Origin: Erodium maritimum
Lineage: Eukaryota > Streptophyta > Magnoliopsida > Geraniales > Geraniaceae
Assembly: GCA_963921825.1 (NCBI GenBank)
Contig: OY997589.1
Coordinates: forward strand, 74,446,523-74,510,522
Reading direction: 5' to 3'
DNA: 64,000 bases
Shown in pieces: positions 19,060-30,175 of the stretch. The translations under genes were made by a program, and so were the position numbers. Each line of letters opens with the position of its first letter. The first letter of the stretch is position 1. The notes under the pieces are model-generated. The model saw nothing but the letters and a program-made list of their open reading frames with translations, ran no database searches and had not been told where the DNA came from.

Positions 19060-21163
19060 ATTTTATTTTCCCTTTTTGTACTCAATAGTATAAGATAGGC
19101 CCATGAGCTTGGCCGGCCATTTATGTTGGAAAGGGGTAGATAATTTCTGCTCCAGAAGGTACTTCAGGCTTTGTTGATCAGTCTTGATCACAAAGGTTTG
19201 GTTTGTCAATTAGTGCTTCCATTTCTGGGCAGCAGTGATTATTGCTAATAGCTCCTTCTCATAGGTTGAATAACCCCTTGCTTTGCCTCCCAAAGCCTTA
19301 CTCAGATAAGCTAAAGGCCTGCCTTCTTGCATCAGCACTCCCCTTATCCCTTGATCACATGCATCTGTCTCAATAGTAAAGGGCAAGGTGAAGTCAGGCA
19401 TCCTCAGTACAAGAGCTTCCACCATTGCTCTTTTGAGGTTCTCAAAGCTCTTCTGTGCTTCCTCATTCCACCCAAATGAATTCTTCTTTAACAAATATGT
19501 CAATGGTTTAGCCAGCACTCCATAGCCCTTGATAAACCTCCTGTAATAGCCAGTAAGGCCCAAGAATCCCCTCAGAGCCTTCAAGCTAGTAGGTTCTGGC
19601 CACTCAACCATCACTTGAATTTTGCTTGGATCAGTGGAGACTCCATTTCTGTGGATTATATGACCCCAAGTATTCTACCTTGTCCTTCCCAAAGTCACAC
19701 TTAGAAAGCTTGGCAAATAACTTCTTATCTTGGAGCCTTTGTAATACTGTTCTGATATGCTTTAGATGATCATCCCAACTGGCACTGTAGATTAGGATAT
19801 CATCAAAAAATACCAGAGCAAACTTTCTCAAAAATTCTCTCAGCACCTCATTCATGAGGGCTTGAAATGTGGCAGGAGCATTGGTTAGCCCAAATGGCAT
19901 AACTCTAAACTCATAGTGTCCAGTGTGAGTTCTAAAGGTCGTCTTGCTCTCCTCTCCTTCTTTAAGCCTCACTTGATAGTATCCTGCCCTTAAATCAATC
20001 TTGGAGAAGAATTTGCTTCCATTCATCTCATCAAGTAGCTCCTCAATGGTGGGAATTGGGTACTTGTCTTTCACAGTCTGTTCATTCAGCTGTCTATAGT
20101 CTACACACATCCTCCAACTGCCATATTTCTTTTTGACTAAGAGCACTGGAAATGAATATGGGATATTGCTTTCTTGTATCACCCCATTGCTCAACACCTC
20201 CTGTATCATTTCTTCAATTGCATTCTTCTGCTGGAAGCTGTGCCTGTAAGGCCTGATTGAAGGTGGCTTACTCCCTGGTATCAAATGTATTTTGTGATCA
20301 CATGCCCTTCTGGGAGGCATTTCTTTTGGTAGCTCAAACACCTCCTTGTAACTGCTCAACAATTCTTGCAGTTCCTGCTCTTGCTGCTTACTGAATGAAG
20401 GGTTTAGGGCTGCCTCCTCAGTATCCAGCTTACAGAATAAGCCCCAAAATAGAGCATTACCCCTCTTCAGTTCACTCAACACCCCAGATAGGTTTGTCAT
20501 AGATACCCTAGCCAAGGGTAACTTCTCTTGCAGCACTAGCTCCCTTCCTTTGTTAGTGACCTTGATGGTTCTGAGATCATAATCCAGCACTATTGGGGAT
20601 ACAGTTTTCATCCAATCCACTCCTAGTATTAGATCAAACCCTCCTAGAGGCATTACTCTCACCTTCCAAATGAATTCTTTGTCTCCAATTTTCCAAGAGA
20701 GTAAGCAAGTTGAGCTGCAAAAGTGCTTCTCTCCATTGCCCATTTTTACCAAAATGGTAGTGTCATGGTTCACTACTTATCCCATTACTTTAGCTGAAGA
20801 CTGGTCTAAGAAGGATTTAGTGGCACCAGAATCCACTAAGATGGATATTTCTTTGCCTTCAACTCCACCAACAACTCTAATAGAAGAAGTGCCCTCTTCT
20901 CCATTACATAATTCTTCTTCCATGTTGCATAATTCCTCAGCATTCTCAAGCTCTTCAATGACAGCTCTTGAGGCCTCTTCTTCATCCCCTCCTTCTTCAG
21001 TGCCTCCTTCTGTAGGTGATTGTACAACATCCTCTTGCAAGGATCTGATCAGCTCATCCCTAGACTCAGTGTCAAACACATAGAGCCTATTTCTGTTGGG
21101 GCAGACATGATCCCTCGTATACCTTGCAGGGCAAGTATAGCAAAGACCTCTTCTAGCCCTTTC
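19060..21163 (-). pseudogene. Reina-like protease, reverse transcriptase and RNase H, broken
   Basis: Downstream of the gag stop come a knuckle (CYTCPARYTRDHVC), the protease motif VDSGATKSFLD and then TAA at 20777. The next frame, to 19631, carries [56 protein letters not shown] and the catalytic VFFDDILIYS. A one-base insertion near 19660 breaks it just after EYLG. RNase H follows at 19614-19210 (ETDACDQGIRGVLMQ), with further stops at 19210 and near 19064 before LVADALSRLP. Four nonsense codons and one frameshift lie from the gag end through RNase H. Confidence 0.87.
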
Positions 21164-22480
21164 TTATGGGCTCATTGCTGAGGGTCTAGGAGCAGCTACT
21201 TCAGTAATTCTTGGCACAGGGGCTTCTCTCTGGCCAATTCTAGGCACAGCTACATCTCTAGGGGCCACCAGCCTCCTATCATTTCTCTGCCATGTATGAT
21301 TCTTGCCTTGATTCTGAATTCTAGGTCTGAAATTACTGGTACCAACAGACCTATTCTGAGACTGATAGAAGCTTATATATTGATGCACTCTTCCCTCCTC
21401 ATGCCTTGCCAGATACATGGCGTGCACCAAAGTGCTTGGGCCTAGCAACTGCACTCCTAACCTCAAATGAGGTTTCAAACCCCCAATAAAATTTGAAATG
21501 AAATACTCCTCATTCAGGTTTGGGTATTTGTGCAACAGCAACATCTTCATTTCACCAAATTGGTGCTCAAATTCTTGCACATTTCCCTTCTGCACCAATT
21601 GCTTGAACTCAATCAACAAGTCCTCATGACCTAATGCTTCAAATTTCCATATCAGATCATGGCAAAACCCTTCCCATGGAATCATATCTCTCCCCATAGC
21701 ATACTCAGAAAACCAAGTCTCAGCTACACCTTCAAAGTGCAAGGATGCAAGCTTGACCTTGTGTTCTTCTGGTACCTCACAATATGAGAAGTACACATTG
21801 CTCCTCCTTATCCATCCTCTTACATCAGGACCTTCAAATCTAGGGAATTGTAGGCTGGGTAATTTATAGTGGAAAGGCTGTTGTTGTATCACAGGGTTGT
21901 ATATGGCTTGAGGGTTTATGTGAGGTGGGTGTTGTTGCATCATGGGATTGTGGTTTACAGGCATGTTAGGCCTGTTCTGGGGGTGGTGTTGGTTGTTTTG
22001 ATGGTGGCTAGGGTGTGTTTGTGGTGTGGGCTGGTGGTGGTGATGTGTATGTGGATGGTTTTGTGGGTGTGTAGGTTGATTTGGGTGGTGATGAGGTTGG
22101 TTCATGTGAGATCCAGAACCCATTTCCATGAGGATCTGTCTCTGTGGTGGTGTATGCAGCAAATGTTCAGGTATAAAGCTCATGTGCTGAAGGGGCTCAG
22201 CCATAGACATAGAACTAGCAGCAGCTACTGAATGAGTTTGAGGTTCAGCCATGGATTTACCTCTATCATGAACATATCTTGGGTTGCTTCCTCTTTCTTC
22301 TTGTGGCTGAGGATTTTGATTTCTAGCGTGAGCCTTCAAGAGTTGCTCCAAGCTCTTCCTGATACCCTCCATCTCAGCCCTGGTTCTCTGATTCATTTCC
22401 TTTAGGATTGACATCTCTAGCCTCATTTCTTCTACATTTGGCTCCTTGGCAGTCTCGTTTACAACATCACTGGTAGCCAT
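21164..22480 (-). CDS. Reina-like gag protein, N-terminal part (438 codons)
   Basis: ATG at 22480 lies about 12 bases past the primer-binding site. A coiled-coil start (EEMRLEMSILKEMNQRTRAE) leads into a long His/Pro/Gln-rich linker, then the retrotransposon gag domain (WIRRSNVYFSYCEVPEEHK, LASLHFEGVAETWF, FISNFIGGLKPHLR). The frame ends in TAA at 21164, just before the zinc knuckle that continues in the same frame. The capsid-like part is therefore open but separated from pol by nonsense. Gag would form the particle that packages element RNA. Confidence 0.85.
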   Translation of the reverse strand: MATSDVVNETAKEPNVEEMRLEMSILKEMNQRTRAEMEGIRKSLEQLLKAHARNQNPQPQEERGSNPRYVHDRGKSMAEPQTHSVAAASSMSMAEPLQHMSFIPEHLLHTPPQRQILMEMGSGSHMNQPHHHPNQPTHPQNHPHTHHHHQPTPQTHPSHHQNNQHHPQNRPNMPVNHNPMMQQHPPHINPQAIYNPVIQQQPFHYKLPSLQFPRFEGPDVRGWIRRSNVYFSYCEVPEEHKVKLASLHFEGVAETWFSEYAMGRDMIPWEGFCHDLIWKFEALGHEDLLIEFKQLVQKGNVQEFEHQFGEMKMLLLHKYPNLNEEYFISNFIGGLKPHLRLGVQLLGPSTLVHAMYLARHEEGRVHQYISFYQSQNRSVGTSNFRPRIQNQGKNHTWQRNDRRLVAPRDVAVPRIGQREAPVPRITEVAAPRPSAMSP

Positions 22481-22492
22481 CGGTCACGGGAA

Positions 22493-22508
22493 CGGTGCTC
22501 TGATACCA
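22493..22508 (-). other. Primer-binding site (initiator Met tRNA type)
   Basis: The minus strand reads TGGTATCAGAGCACCG one base inside the 5' LTR, the standard plant PBS complementary to the 3' end of initiator methionine tRNA. Confidence 0.92.
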
Positions 22509-22509
22509 C

Positions 22510-22939
22510 TGTTAGCAATCTAATGTAAGCTAGCTAAAATTGAAGGCTAAAAATTGAAACTTTACTGATAGATTGAAGGATTACAGCAAGAGTTCTAACC
22601 TTCCTCTTAATGCAACTCTCAGCTACAAAATGGAAATGACAAAAGAGAAATTCGACACTCAAACCCTACACATCACTACCCTTAAATACTGAGACCTCTC
22701 ACTATCAACTGGACCTCATTTCCTCTGCAAACGACGTGCTAAAACCCAGCTAGGACCACCTGCAATTACAGAGCTCCAGCACGACACTGTGCTTCTTCCA
22801 GCTCGCAACCTAACGGTCATAACAAAACGACATCGTTCCATCAAAACTCGACTCCTCTACTTAACCAAAACGCTACCATTTCAACACAAATTCAAATTCA
22901 AACTTAAATGACTTTCGAACCAAGTTAACGCTCATGACA
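22510..22939 (-). repeat. 5' LTR of the Reina-like element
   Basis: 430 bp, same ends as the left LTR. It directly borders the primer-binding site. Confidence 0.93.
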
Positions 22940-24345
22940 ATCATGTTATATTATGCTGAACAGGATAAATATAGAACTTCGGGAGATCACTCAATAGGTT
23001 GTTATAATCATCAATAATCCTCTATGGCGAGCTCAACAATTTCTCTAATCTCAAGATAAATAGAACCACACTCAAATAGTCTAACTCGATCTCGTCCTTT
23101 TAGTCGTTTTGTGCAACCCGTTATAGTACCGACCTTCTTTTCGTTGTCTCGATGATCTCTGGATCTTGTAACCCCGGGAACACGACGTACTGAACACCAC
23201 AAACTGCCCTTAGTTCATTCATGCATATCATTCCTCCACCTCCCCCAACCGACCTAAACACCGTCCCATCAGTATTAACCTTCTAACGGCCCATTACTGG
23301 TCTACTTCACTTATCATTGTACGCCCCTCCCCTTCCGAATGCTTTGGATACTCTGCTCTATGCCGCATTCCACCATAACAATAAGATCGTCGCAACACGA
23401 AAGACCACCTCCCCCGAGTTCACCTTCCCCTACCAAACCTGCACATTCCAGGTACGCCACACCTCCCAGTAAATTATACCTATCAATTCCATCACTTCCC
23501 GAGAATAGGCCTGCCAACACTTCTACAACCTTATCTGGACCGATTACTTTTGGCTCAATAGAACCCTGACACTCCTCCTCTTTCCTCCCTTACCGCCTAA
23601 TATAGGAAGAAGACACAGCCTCTGTTTCAATCTCCTCACAAACAGAGTATTCCACCTGAACCGGAACAAAGTGAGACCTTTGGTTTGCATTCGTGGGAAG
23701 AGCCTACGAGGCCCCCTTTCAGAGTTGGTGTTTCACCTTTGCTAGCACGTGTAATGTCCATAGTCTTTTCTAAAACTTCTCTCGATCTGCTAGGTTCTAC
23801 TGATTCTTATGCGCCTGTACCTCCCGTACGCATCTGAGACCCTATAAATCCCATCCCTCGAGTCACCCAGAATCAACTATCGATGTCTTATCTAGAACTC
23901 AAGGGGAACCTCAATACAACCTCTTAATCCCTCTTTGAGAAAATTTGAGTGGCCAATTCCACATTCCATTCTTGCGCTTGAGACTCGAATAACCTATCAA
24001 TTGTCCAAAACCTTCCACTCTATCCAATGCATCAATCAAACAACCTTCCTCCGATCGAACCCACGTATCCTCCACCATTCGGTGGCCTCCCTAGAACCTA
24101 TCTATTTCCTCAACCCATTGTGAACAAAATCTTAAGCCGCAGTGATACTTCTCCATATAAGACTAGCTTTGAGGACTATGAGAGTGTAAAAAATCCGACA
24201 ATGGGAAATATCGTGCTTTTAAGACCCGAGACATCAGGCTCTTCGGGTGTTTCATCACCCTCCACCCTTGTTTGTGCAAGAGCGCAACAGTAAAATTGTG
24301 CAAATGTTTAAAACTTAAGCCCCCTTTATGCTTATGATCACACAT
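22940..24345 (-). pseudogene. LINE ORF2 remnant: RT C-terminal region, linker and RNase H start
   Basis: Reading the minus strand from right to left: GGLSFKHLHNFTVALLHKQG (24345-24163) is the conserved segment after the RT domain of plant LINEs. Stop-laden linker sequence follows. Near 23290 comes VNTDGTVFRSVGGGGG, the first Asp motif of the LINE RNase H domain. That domain is then cut at 22939 by the Reina-like element and its last part is at 16950-17086. Many stops and frameshifts; no function is possible. Confidence 0.65.
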
Positions 24346-25145
24346 GAATCCCTACTTACGCCACCGAATCTTGCTGCCTTTTTTACGGTTATGAACCCAC
24401 CAATATTACGCTCATCGTGTAAGTAGGATCCACATGAAAAACGGATTTTAACAATGTCTCCTTACCCTCTTTGCTCGGGAGCAACTCATCCTAACTCCCT
24501 AACCTTCTGAGTATACGCTTATTGAGGAACTGAAAAGCCTTGTACCTACTTCGGCCAATAATTGTTTACATCCCTAGGTACATACACACGTCGTCCACAC
24601 ATCTCATACATTACATGGAAGCAACATTGTCCCTCGTCTGCACTGAAGTATGTAGGCTGAAAGAAATCGACGACTTATGCGTGTTCACCTGTTGTTCGAA
24701 TGCCCGCTCAACGATCCTCGAACCCTTTCTAAATTGTAACTTTCTTCAAATACCTCATCCCACTCGGTCATAATCCTTCTATATATCAACCTTCAATGCT
24801 ATATGACCCTTCTGCCATCGCCTCCTCGCCCTCTGGCGTGTAACACCTCCCCCGAGATGATTTGTTGTCCATTATAAGCATACCTTTTGATGAAGGCACT
24901 TTGGGACTCTGATATCAACACCTGCAAAAACCCATTCATCATTCGCACCATGAACTTAGTTACAATCTTGTAGAAGACATTACATAATGCAATTGGGGGA
25001 AAATCACTCATCTCATTCGGTCTCCTGGCTTTCGGAATCAACACTAAATTAGTGTCATTTAGTCAAGCCGGAAACAACCTAGTCCTAAATACATCCAACA
25101 CCAATATATGCACCTGGTTACCCACAATCAACCAATACCTTTGAT
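24346..25145 (-). pseudogene. LINE ORF2 remnant: reverse transcriptase with catalytic core deleted
   Basis: The frame 25044-24799 gives [20 protein letters not shown] and [22 protein letters not shown] fingers motifs of plant L1 elements. Motif A follows near 24745 as ALKVDI, stop, KDYDRVG. The sequence then jumps straight to VNTHKSSISFS (near 24690), which normally lies after the FADD box. RT motifs B and C (about 130 residues in relatives) are therefore missing. KEGKETLLKSVFHVDPTYTM (about 24480-24420) continues towards the C-terminal region. The upstream end reads RYWLIVGNQVHILVLDVFRT and abuts the insertion at 25146. Confidence 0.7.
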
Positions 25146-26058
25146 AAAAAAATCGGATTGTAGTCGTTCGACCCCAAGGATCTTTTTTATAGGAAAAAAC
25201 GGGAGGCATCAATTTTATATATCAGTCATAGCAACATACATACAATATGCTGAAAGCGCACAAGCGACCGATAAATATTATAGACTCTAGACTAGCTATC
25301 CTATAATATTACTGACTCCTTACCAAAACCAGAACGCAACCACAGGCTCCCCAGAACATGCAAACAACGTGGACGTCAAAAGTACAACAACGTGCACACC
25401 AAACTATGCCACATAATGGGCACACCAAAGTGCAACTAGAGCACAAAAGGTGCAAAGTAGTGCACACAAAAGTGCAATAAGTGCACACCAAAATGTGCAA
25501 CTAGTGCACACCGGCGCTGTAACAAGTGCATTTATTTTCCTCGAAAAGGCCACAACCAAAACAACCAAAACCTAACATATAAAGAAAAAACTTGAAACAC
25601 AACTATGTATCCTTGGGATCCAACCACGACGATCATCTCGGTACTCCTCCATCTGACTTTGAGCACCGACATCAGAAGAACAACACTGGAGATAACATAG
25701 TCCCACATATAACACTTCAACTATCCTCCCACAACGCCCATTCCACACTCAAATTAAAAATCTGACGCTTCCTTAATTAACTTTTGGGCCTAATCCGTGA
25801 TATACAGCGCAACGAAGAGACTGAAGAAGTCGAATCTGGAAGAGGAGAAAAATTCATGTGACGAACGAACGAACGAAAAACGAGTAGCCATATCCAATGA
25901 AATAGAACCCTCGAGAGAAGAAGGAGAAAAAATGTTGCCTCCGTCGACAACAACCGGGGCTGAGCCACGACCGCCATCGACGGGGGCAAGGATCGAAGGA
26001 AGGGGAGAGAGGCTGCTATAGTTTTTTGTTTGCGTTTTATAACCGAAATTAGTGACAG
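25146..26058. other. Unidentified 0.9-kb insertion inside the LINE RT
   Basis: LINE coding similarity stops at 26059 and resumes at 25145, with about 913 bp between that no LINE has. Flanking 8-mers CCTTTGAT (25138-25145) and CTTTTGAT (26059-26066) match at 7 of 8 bases, suggesting a TSD. It starts with an A-run on the plus strand and contains a tract of recurring GTGCAC/GTGCAA motifs (about 25420-25520). A block around TATTATAGACTCTAGACTAG (from about 25274) resembles 57970-58000. A minus-strand frame of 97 codons (26070-25777) overlaps it, but I see no known domain. Confidence 0.5.
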
Positions 26059-26665
26059 CTTTTGATTCAAAAGGATTGGGTTCCCCCCGGGGCCTTTAGA
26101 GGCTTCATGTTGAGAGCTGCTTGTTGGAAGTCTTCCATGTTAATCGGACGGAGAGGATCGACGTTCTTGGCATCTGATATGGACCTTGGAACCATATTGC
26201 TCACCTCATCATGCCCTTGATGTTCGGGGAAAAAAAGGATGCAAAGTAGCCCCTTATCACCTCCTCCAACCCAGACTCCCATCTTTTATCATCCCCCTGC
26301 ACATCCAGTAAGGTCGTGTTTTTGTTCCTCCGCCTTCTCGTTGTCGCCTTTGCATGAAAATATCTCGTATTTTGGTCCCCGCACTAGTACTAATGTTGCT
26401 TCGCCCGTTGGCATCAACGATCATCCCTTTATGTCAACAACTTCGTCAACTTCTCTCGAAGCATATGTATCCTTTCCCTACTCCACTTATCTTACCGCCC
26501 CTTCAATGTATGCATCTCTTCCCTACAAACCTGGATCCTCTTATCGAGATAATCAAGAGTCACAGTCACTCACCACTTCAACTCCGTTGTCATCCTATTC
26601 CGTTTGGGCCTTGTCGTCCTTTCTCCCACGTAAACCGATAGCCACTAATGTCCAAATCCTACAAC
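26059..26665 (-). pseudogene. LINE ORF2 remnant: endonuclease-RT linker
   Basis: The frame 26282-26067 contains LRPINMEDFQQAALNMKPLK followed by APG, matching the plant LINE segment just before the RT domain (motif around M-x-PLKAPG). Stop-rich sequence to the right represents the linker from the endonuclease. Orientation is minus, consistent with the neighbouring pieces. Confidence 0.6.
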
Positions 26666-27315
26666 CCTCCATCTTCCAATGCTTCCCTAAATCCCCTATG
26701 CAAAGCTCTAGGGTTTGAGTTCCCTCTCCTCATATCATTAACCAACAGGGTGTTATTAAAATTCCCAACCACCGCCTATGGTCTACCATTTTGTTCATTC
26801 ACTTTCCGTATCAGATCCCACATTTTTGCCATTTTATCTCTTCTTGGCTCCCTGCACAAACTTGTCACTCGAACATAATGTCCATCCTCTGTGAATACCT
26901 CCTGATCAATATTATTCTTAGAGAATGTCAGCTGTAAACCCTCATCCTTTCTCAACCAAAACATAGTTATACCTCTTTCACCACTAATATTCACATTATA
27001 CGGTCCTCCATCTTCCAATGCTTCCCTAAATCCCCTTTACAAAGCTCTAGAGTCTCCCTCTCCTCATATCATTATCCGACATGGTGTTATTAAAATCCCT
27101 GATCACCGCTTACAGTCTGTCATTTTGTTCATTCACCATCTGTATCAAATCCCACATTTTCACCCTCTTATCTCTTTTCGGCTCCTCATACAACCCTGCC
27201 ACTCGAACAACATGTCCATCCTCTATGAACACCTCCAGATCAATATCATTCTTATAGAATTCCACTAGTGAACCGTCATCCTTTCTCAACCAGAATATAG
27301 CTATACTTCTCCCAC
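26666..27315 (-). pseudogene. LINE endonuclease fragment, tandemly duplicated
   Basis: Two minus-strand frames, 27018-26776 and 27328-27110, encode the same part of the APE-type endonuclease: MFWLRKDEGLQLTFSKNN versus IFWLRKDDGSLVEFYKND, then EDGHYVRVTSL versus EDGHVVRVAGL, then KMWDLI. The DNA repeats with a period of about 339 bp; the sequence CCTCCATCTTCCAATGC starts at 26666 and 27005. The right copy is cut at 27315 by the family A LTR. A functional endonuclease has one copy, so this is a post-insertional segmental duplication or a repeat arising in the dead element. Confidence 0.65.
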
Positions 27316-30175
27316 TGTCACGCCCCAATTTCAGTAAACCGAACTCGGGACGCGAACATTTAAAAACATAAAAGCACTAGAAACCTGTTTTGAATAAATA
27401 CTTTGAAATTACCATTTAGTTATCAAAAATAATATTTACAATACAAAAACGTCCCAACAAATGGACAAGGTACAAGTATCCATCACTAGACTCAAAATAT
27501 AAAGACCGGACTCCGCTCCTAGCTCCACAAATTTCAAGAGCTCGCCTAATCCGTCCAGTGATCAGTACCTGTAGGAAAAGCAGCTAGGGGTGAGCGTTCG
27601 CTCACCACCACAGATAACGGACTGACTATGGCATAATTAGCAGACAAAGCTAGTAACACCAACACCAAACCCAACACCGGGACTACAATCCCCAACTCAA
27701 GTACTCAACTGACCCACAACCCATTACCTTCCACAACAGACTCAACCTCAAACTCGTAAAGTAAACCCGACACAACCATTTATGACCTCCTCCAAAGACA
27801 CGAACACGGATCAGGCTAGCCAAAGAATGCTCACAACCTGCCGAGACTCGAACACGGATCAGGCCAGCCAAAGAATGCTCGTAACCTGCCGAGACCCGAA
27901 ACGGATCAGGCTAGCCAAATAATGCTCAGAACCTGTCGAGACCCGAAACGGATCAGGCTAGCCAAAGAATGCTCATAACCTGTCGAGACTCGAATTTGGT
28001 CAGGCCAGCCAAAGAATGCTCGTAACCTGCCAAAATCCACACCACTCCCCGACACGAAGTCAGGTTACTAACCTCGGGCAAACACAATCACAAGCAAAGC
28101 TCAACAAACAGTAACAAGACCAGTTCAACACTCCACAGGCACTCATGGCCACTCAAGACTCCAACGGTAAAGACTCGGGTTCAACAACCCCACGGGCCCT
28201 CATGGCCTCCCAAGACACACCAACTGTAACTCACGGGCTCAACAACCCCACGGGCACTCATGGCCTCCCAAGACACACCAACTGTAACACACGGGCTCTC
28301 ATGGCCACCCAAGACACCAACAATAATACACGGGCTCTCATGGCCACCCAAGACACCAATAATAATACACGGGCTCTCATGGCCACCCAAGACACCAATA
28401 TTAATACACGAGCTCTCATGGCCACCCAAGACACCAATAATAATACACGGGCTCTCATGCCTCCAGTAATTCTAATATCGCTAAGTTCTCTGTTCTTACG
28501 ACACTACTAAGTGTCACATGCTTTTCTCATAATCGCTACGTTCCCGTATCATGCCTTTCTAATATTTAAATAAACCTACTCAACCCACGACACCCCGGTG
28601 TCACATGCAATTCTACTGTTAACTTTCCCTAGTCAGGGCCGAGATCCGGCTACTTTTCCCTACCTCGTAAAAGTTCTCCAAAAGCCAACCAATGAGCTCC
28701 GGTGTGACCTCAGTCACTCACCCAGCTTTCCCTTGCCTCGGTCCGCGGTACGATCTAAAAGAACACAATTTTTAAAGCACTTTAAACTCGCAGGAAATAA
28801 ACCGGAAATTAATAAACTTAACGCCCAAACGCAACCCCTACAATGTCGATCACTCCCAAACTTCCCAATTACTCGACATTGCCGATAAAGGACCCGCAAA
28901 GGCCCGATTCGCCCGACATGGCGAATCTGCCCGGGTTTTGTAAACGCCCTTCCGGGGCTCCAAAAATTCCCGTTTTCGTTTCTACGGTCTTAGAATAATT
29001 CAAGGATCCCAATGCACTTGAAGGAATCGAATTCCGACTTCCGAGTCAATTAATTAACGTTTAAAGTTTCTAAAACCCGTTAATTACAACTTTTCCAATT
29101 TAATTCCAAATTTCTATTCGGTTAAGGATAAATGGTCCGGGGAACGTTTTAAACCTCCCGAACACTAAACCCGAGCACCCGAGCACGTGGGCCCCACCCG
29201 GCCAAGCTAGGCCGTGGGCCCTAGGGTTCACTTTGGGGCCCGGCCACCATGGTGGTGGCTGGTCCCAGCTCCGGCCAGCCACCCCATGGCCGACCGGCCA
29301 CCACCCACGGTGGCCGGAGCTCCTCCCGAGCTTCCGGTCACCGGAAAACGTCCAATCTCTCCTCCAACCACCTCCAAAACGTCTCTAACAAACCCCCAAC
29401 CTCACTACAACCCTAACACATCATTTTTAAGCAAACCCTAACACATCATATTTAACCAAACCCTAACATTTGAAAATCAAAAAAACGGGAATCGGTTCGG
29501 TGCTTACTCAAGAGGAGGATGAGGTTAGCTTGAATCTCTAACTTTTGAGATGATCAAATGGTGGAGATGACGTGAATAGTAGCCCCAAAACCCTAGCAAC
29601 CTTCTTCTCCTTCTCCTTCTCTCTCTAAACTCTCTTCTCTTCTTTTTTCTATTTTTTTCTCCTTTGTTTAAGTGTTGGCCGAACACATGTAGTCTCCCAC
29701 CTCTCATTTTCCCCCCAAAACTAACACCACCACTTGTTGGACAAGTGGCAAGGTGGGTCCCACACCTTTTGGAAAATATCTGCTAGATATTTTCCAATCA
29801 GATTCGCGAAAATCGGACGTTTCAGGCCCCGAACGGGCACTTTTTCCAAGAAATTACGAAACTTGGTGGGCTACAAGGAAACGGCTCAACTAAGACCGCT
29901 ACGACGACGGCTAAGCTTTTTGGATCCAAAACGGTCCTCGAATGGACCAAAACGTCGCTCGGTTGACTTTTCCAGCGAAAAGTCAACATTTCCCAAATTG
30001 ATCAGAAAGTTGCCCTGAGTCCCCCGGGAACTCACTTTGGTCGATATCGGGGTCAACTTAAGTCCGGTATGACCCTCGGGGTAAATTTAGGTTAAATTAA
30101 GTGTCTGTCTTAAAATTTTTAAATTTTCCTGTTTTTCCCAGGTTTGTCTGGTGTTGACCGGAAGTGGTTATTACA
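27316..30175 (-). repeat. 3' LTR of the Tekay-like element (family A copy 2, 2860 bp)
   Basis: Plus-strand ends are TGTCACGCCCC and GGTTATTACA. It contains two internal arrays: about 45-bp units around GGATCAGGCTAGCCAAAGAA at 27795-28030, and about 36-bp units around ACGGGCTCTCATGGCCACCC at 28190-28460. Several long frames here (28145-28510 and opposite-strand mirrors) come from these arrays and are not genes. Confidence 0.92.

Larger units (their letters stand above)
17087..22939 (-). mobile_element. Reina-like Ty3/gypsy chromovirus, complete structure but coding-dead (5.85 kb)
   Basis: Two 430-bp LTRs, 17087-17516 and 22510-22939, differ at nine positions by eye (about 97.9 percent identical). 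On the minus strand the 5' LTR (right) is followed by TGGTATCAGAGCACCG (22508-22493), a match to the initiator-Met tRNA primer site. A purine-rich tract, AAAAAGGGAAGATC, precedes the 3' LTR (left). Gag, protease, RT, RNase H, integrase and a chromodomain-like tail are in chromovirus order. Short LTRs and the HPVFHVS tail suggest the Reina clade. Flanks show only an approximate TSD (ATGAT/ATGAA on the minus strand). Confidence 0.9.

Noticed and set aside
21869..22231. 120-codon plus-strand frame opposite Reina gag
   Set aside because: Antisense shadow of the His/Pro/Gln-rich gag linker. Composition (Val/Trp/Leu-rich) follows from the other strand.
28145..28510. 121-codon frame plus mirrored minus-strand frames, repeated at 36560-36898
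   Set aside because: They lie wholly in the 36-bp tandem arrays of the family A LTR. The period is a multiple of three, so frames stay open by chance, and no protein features are present.
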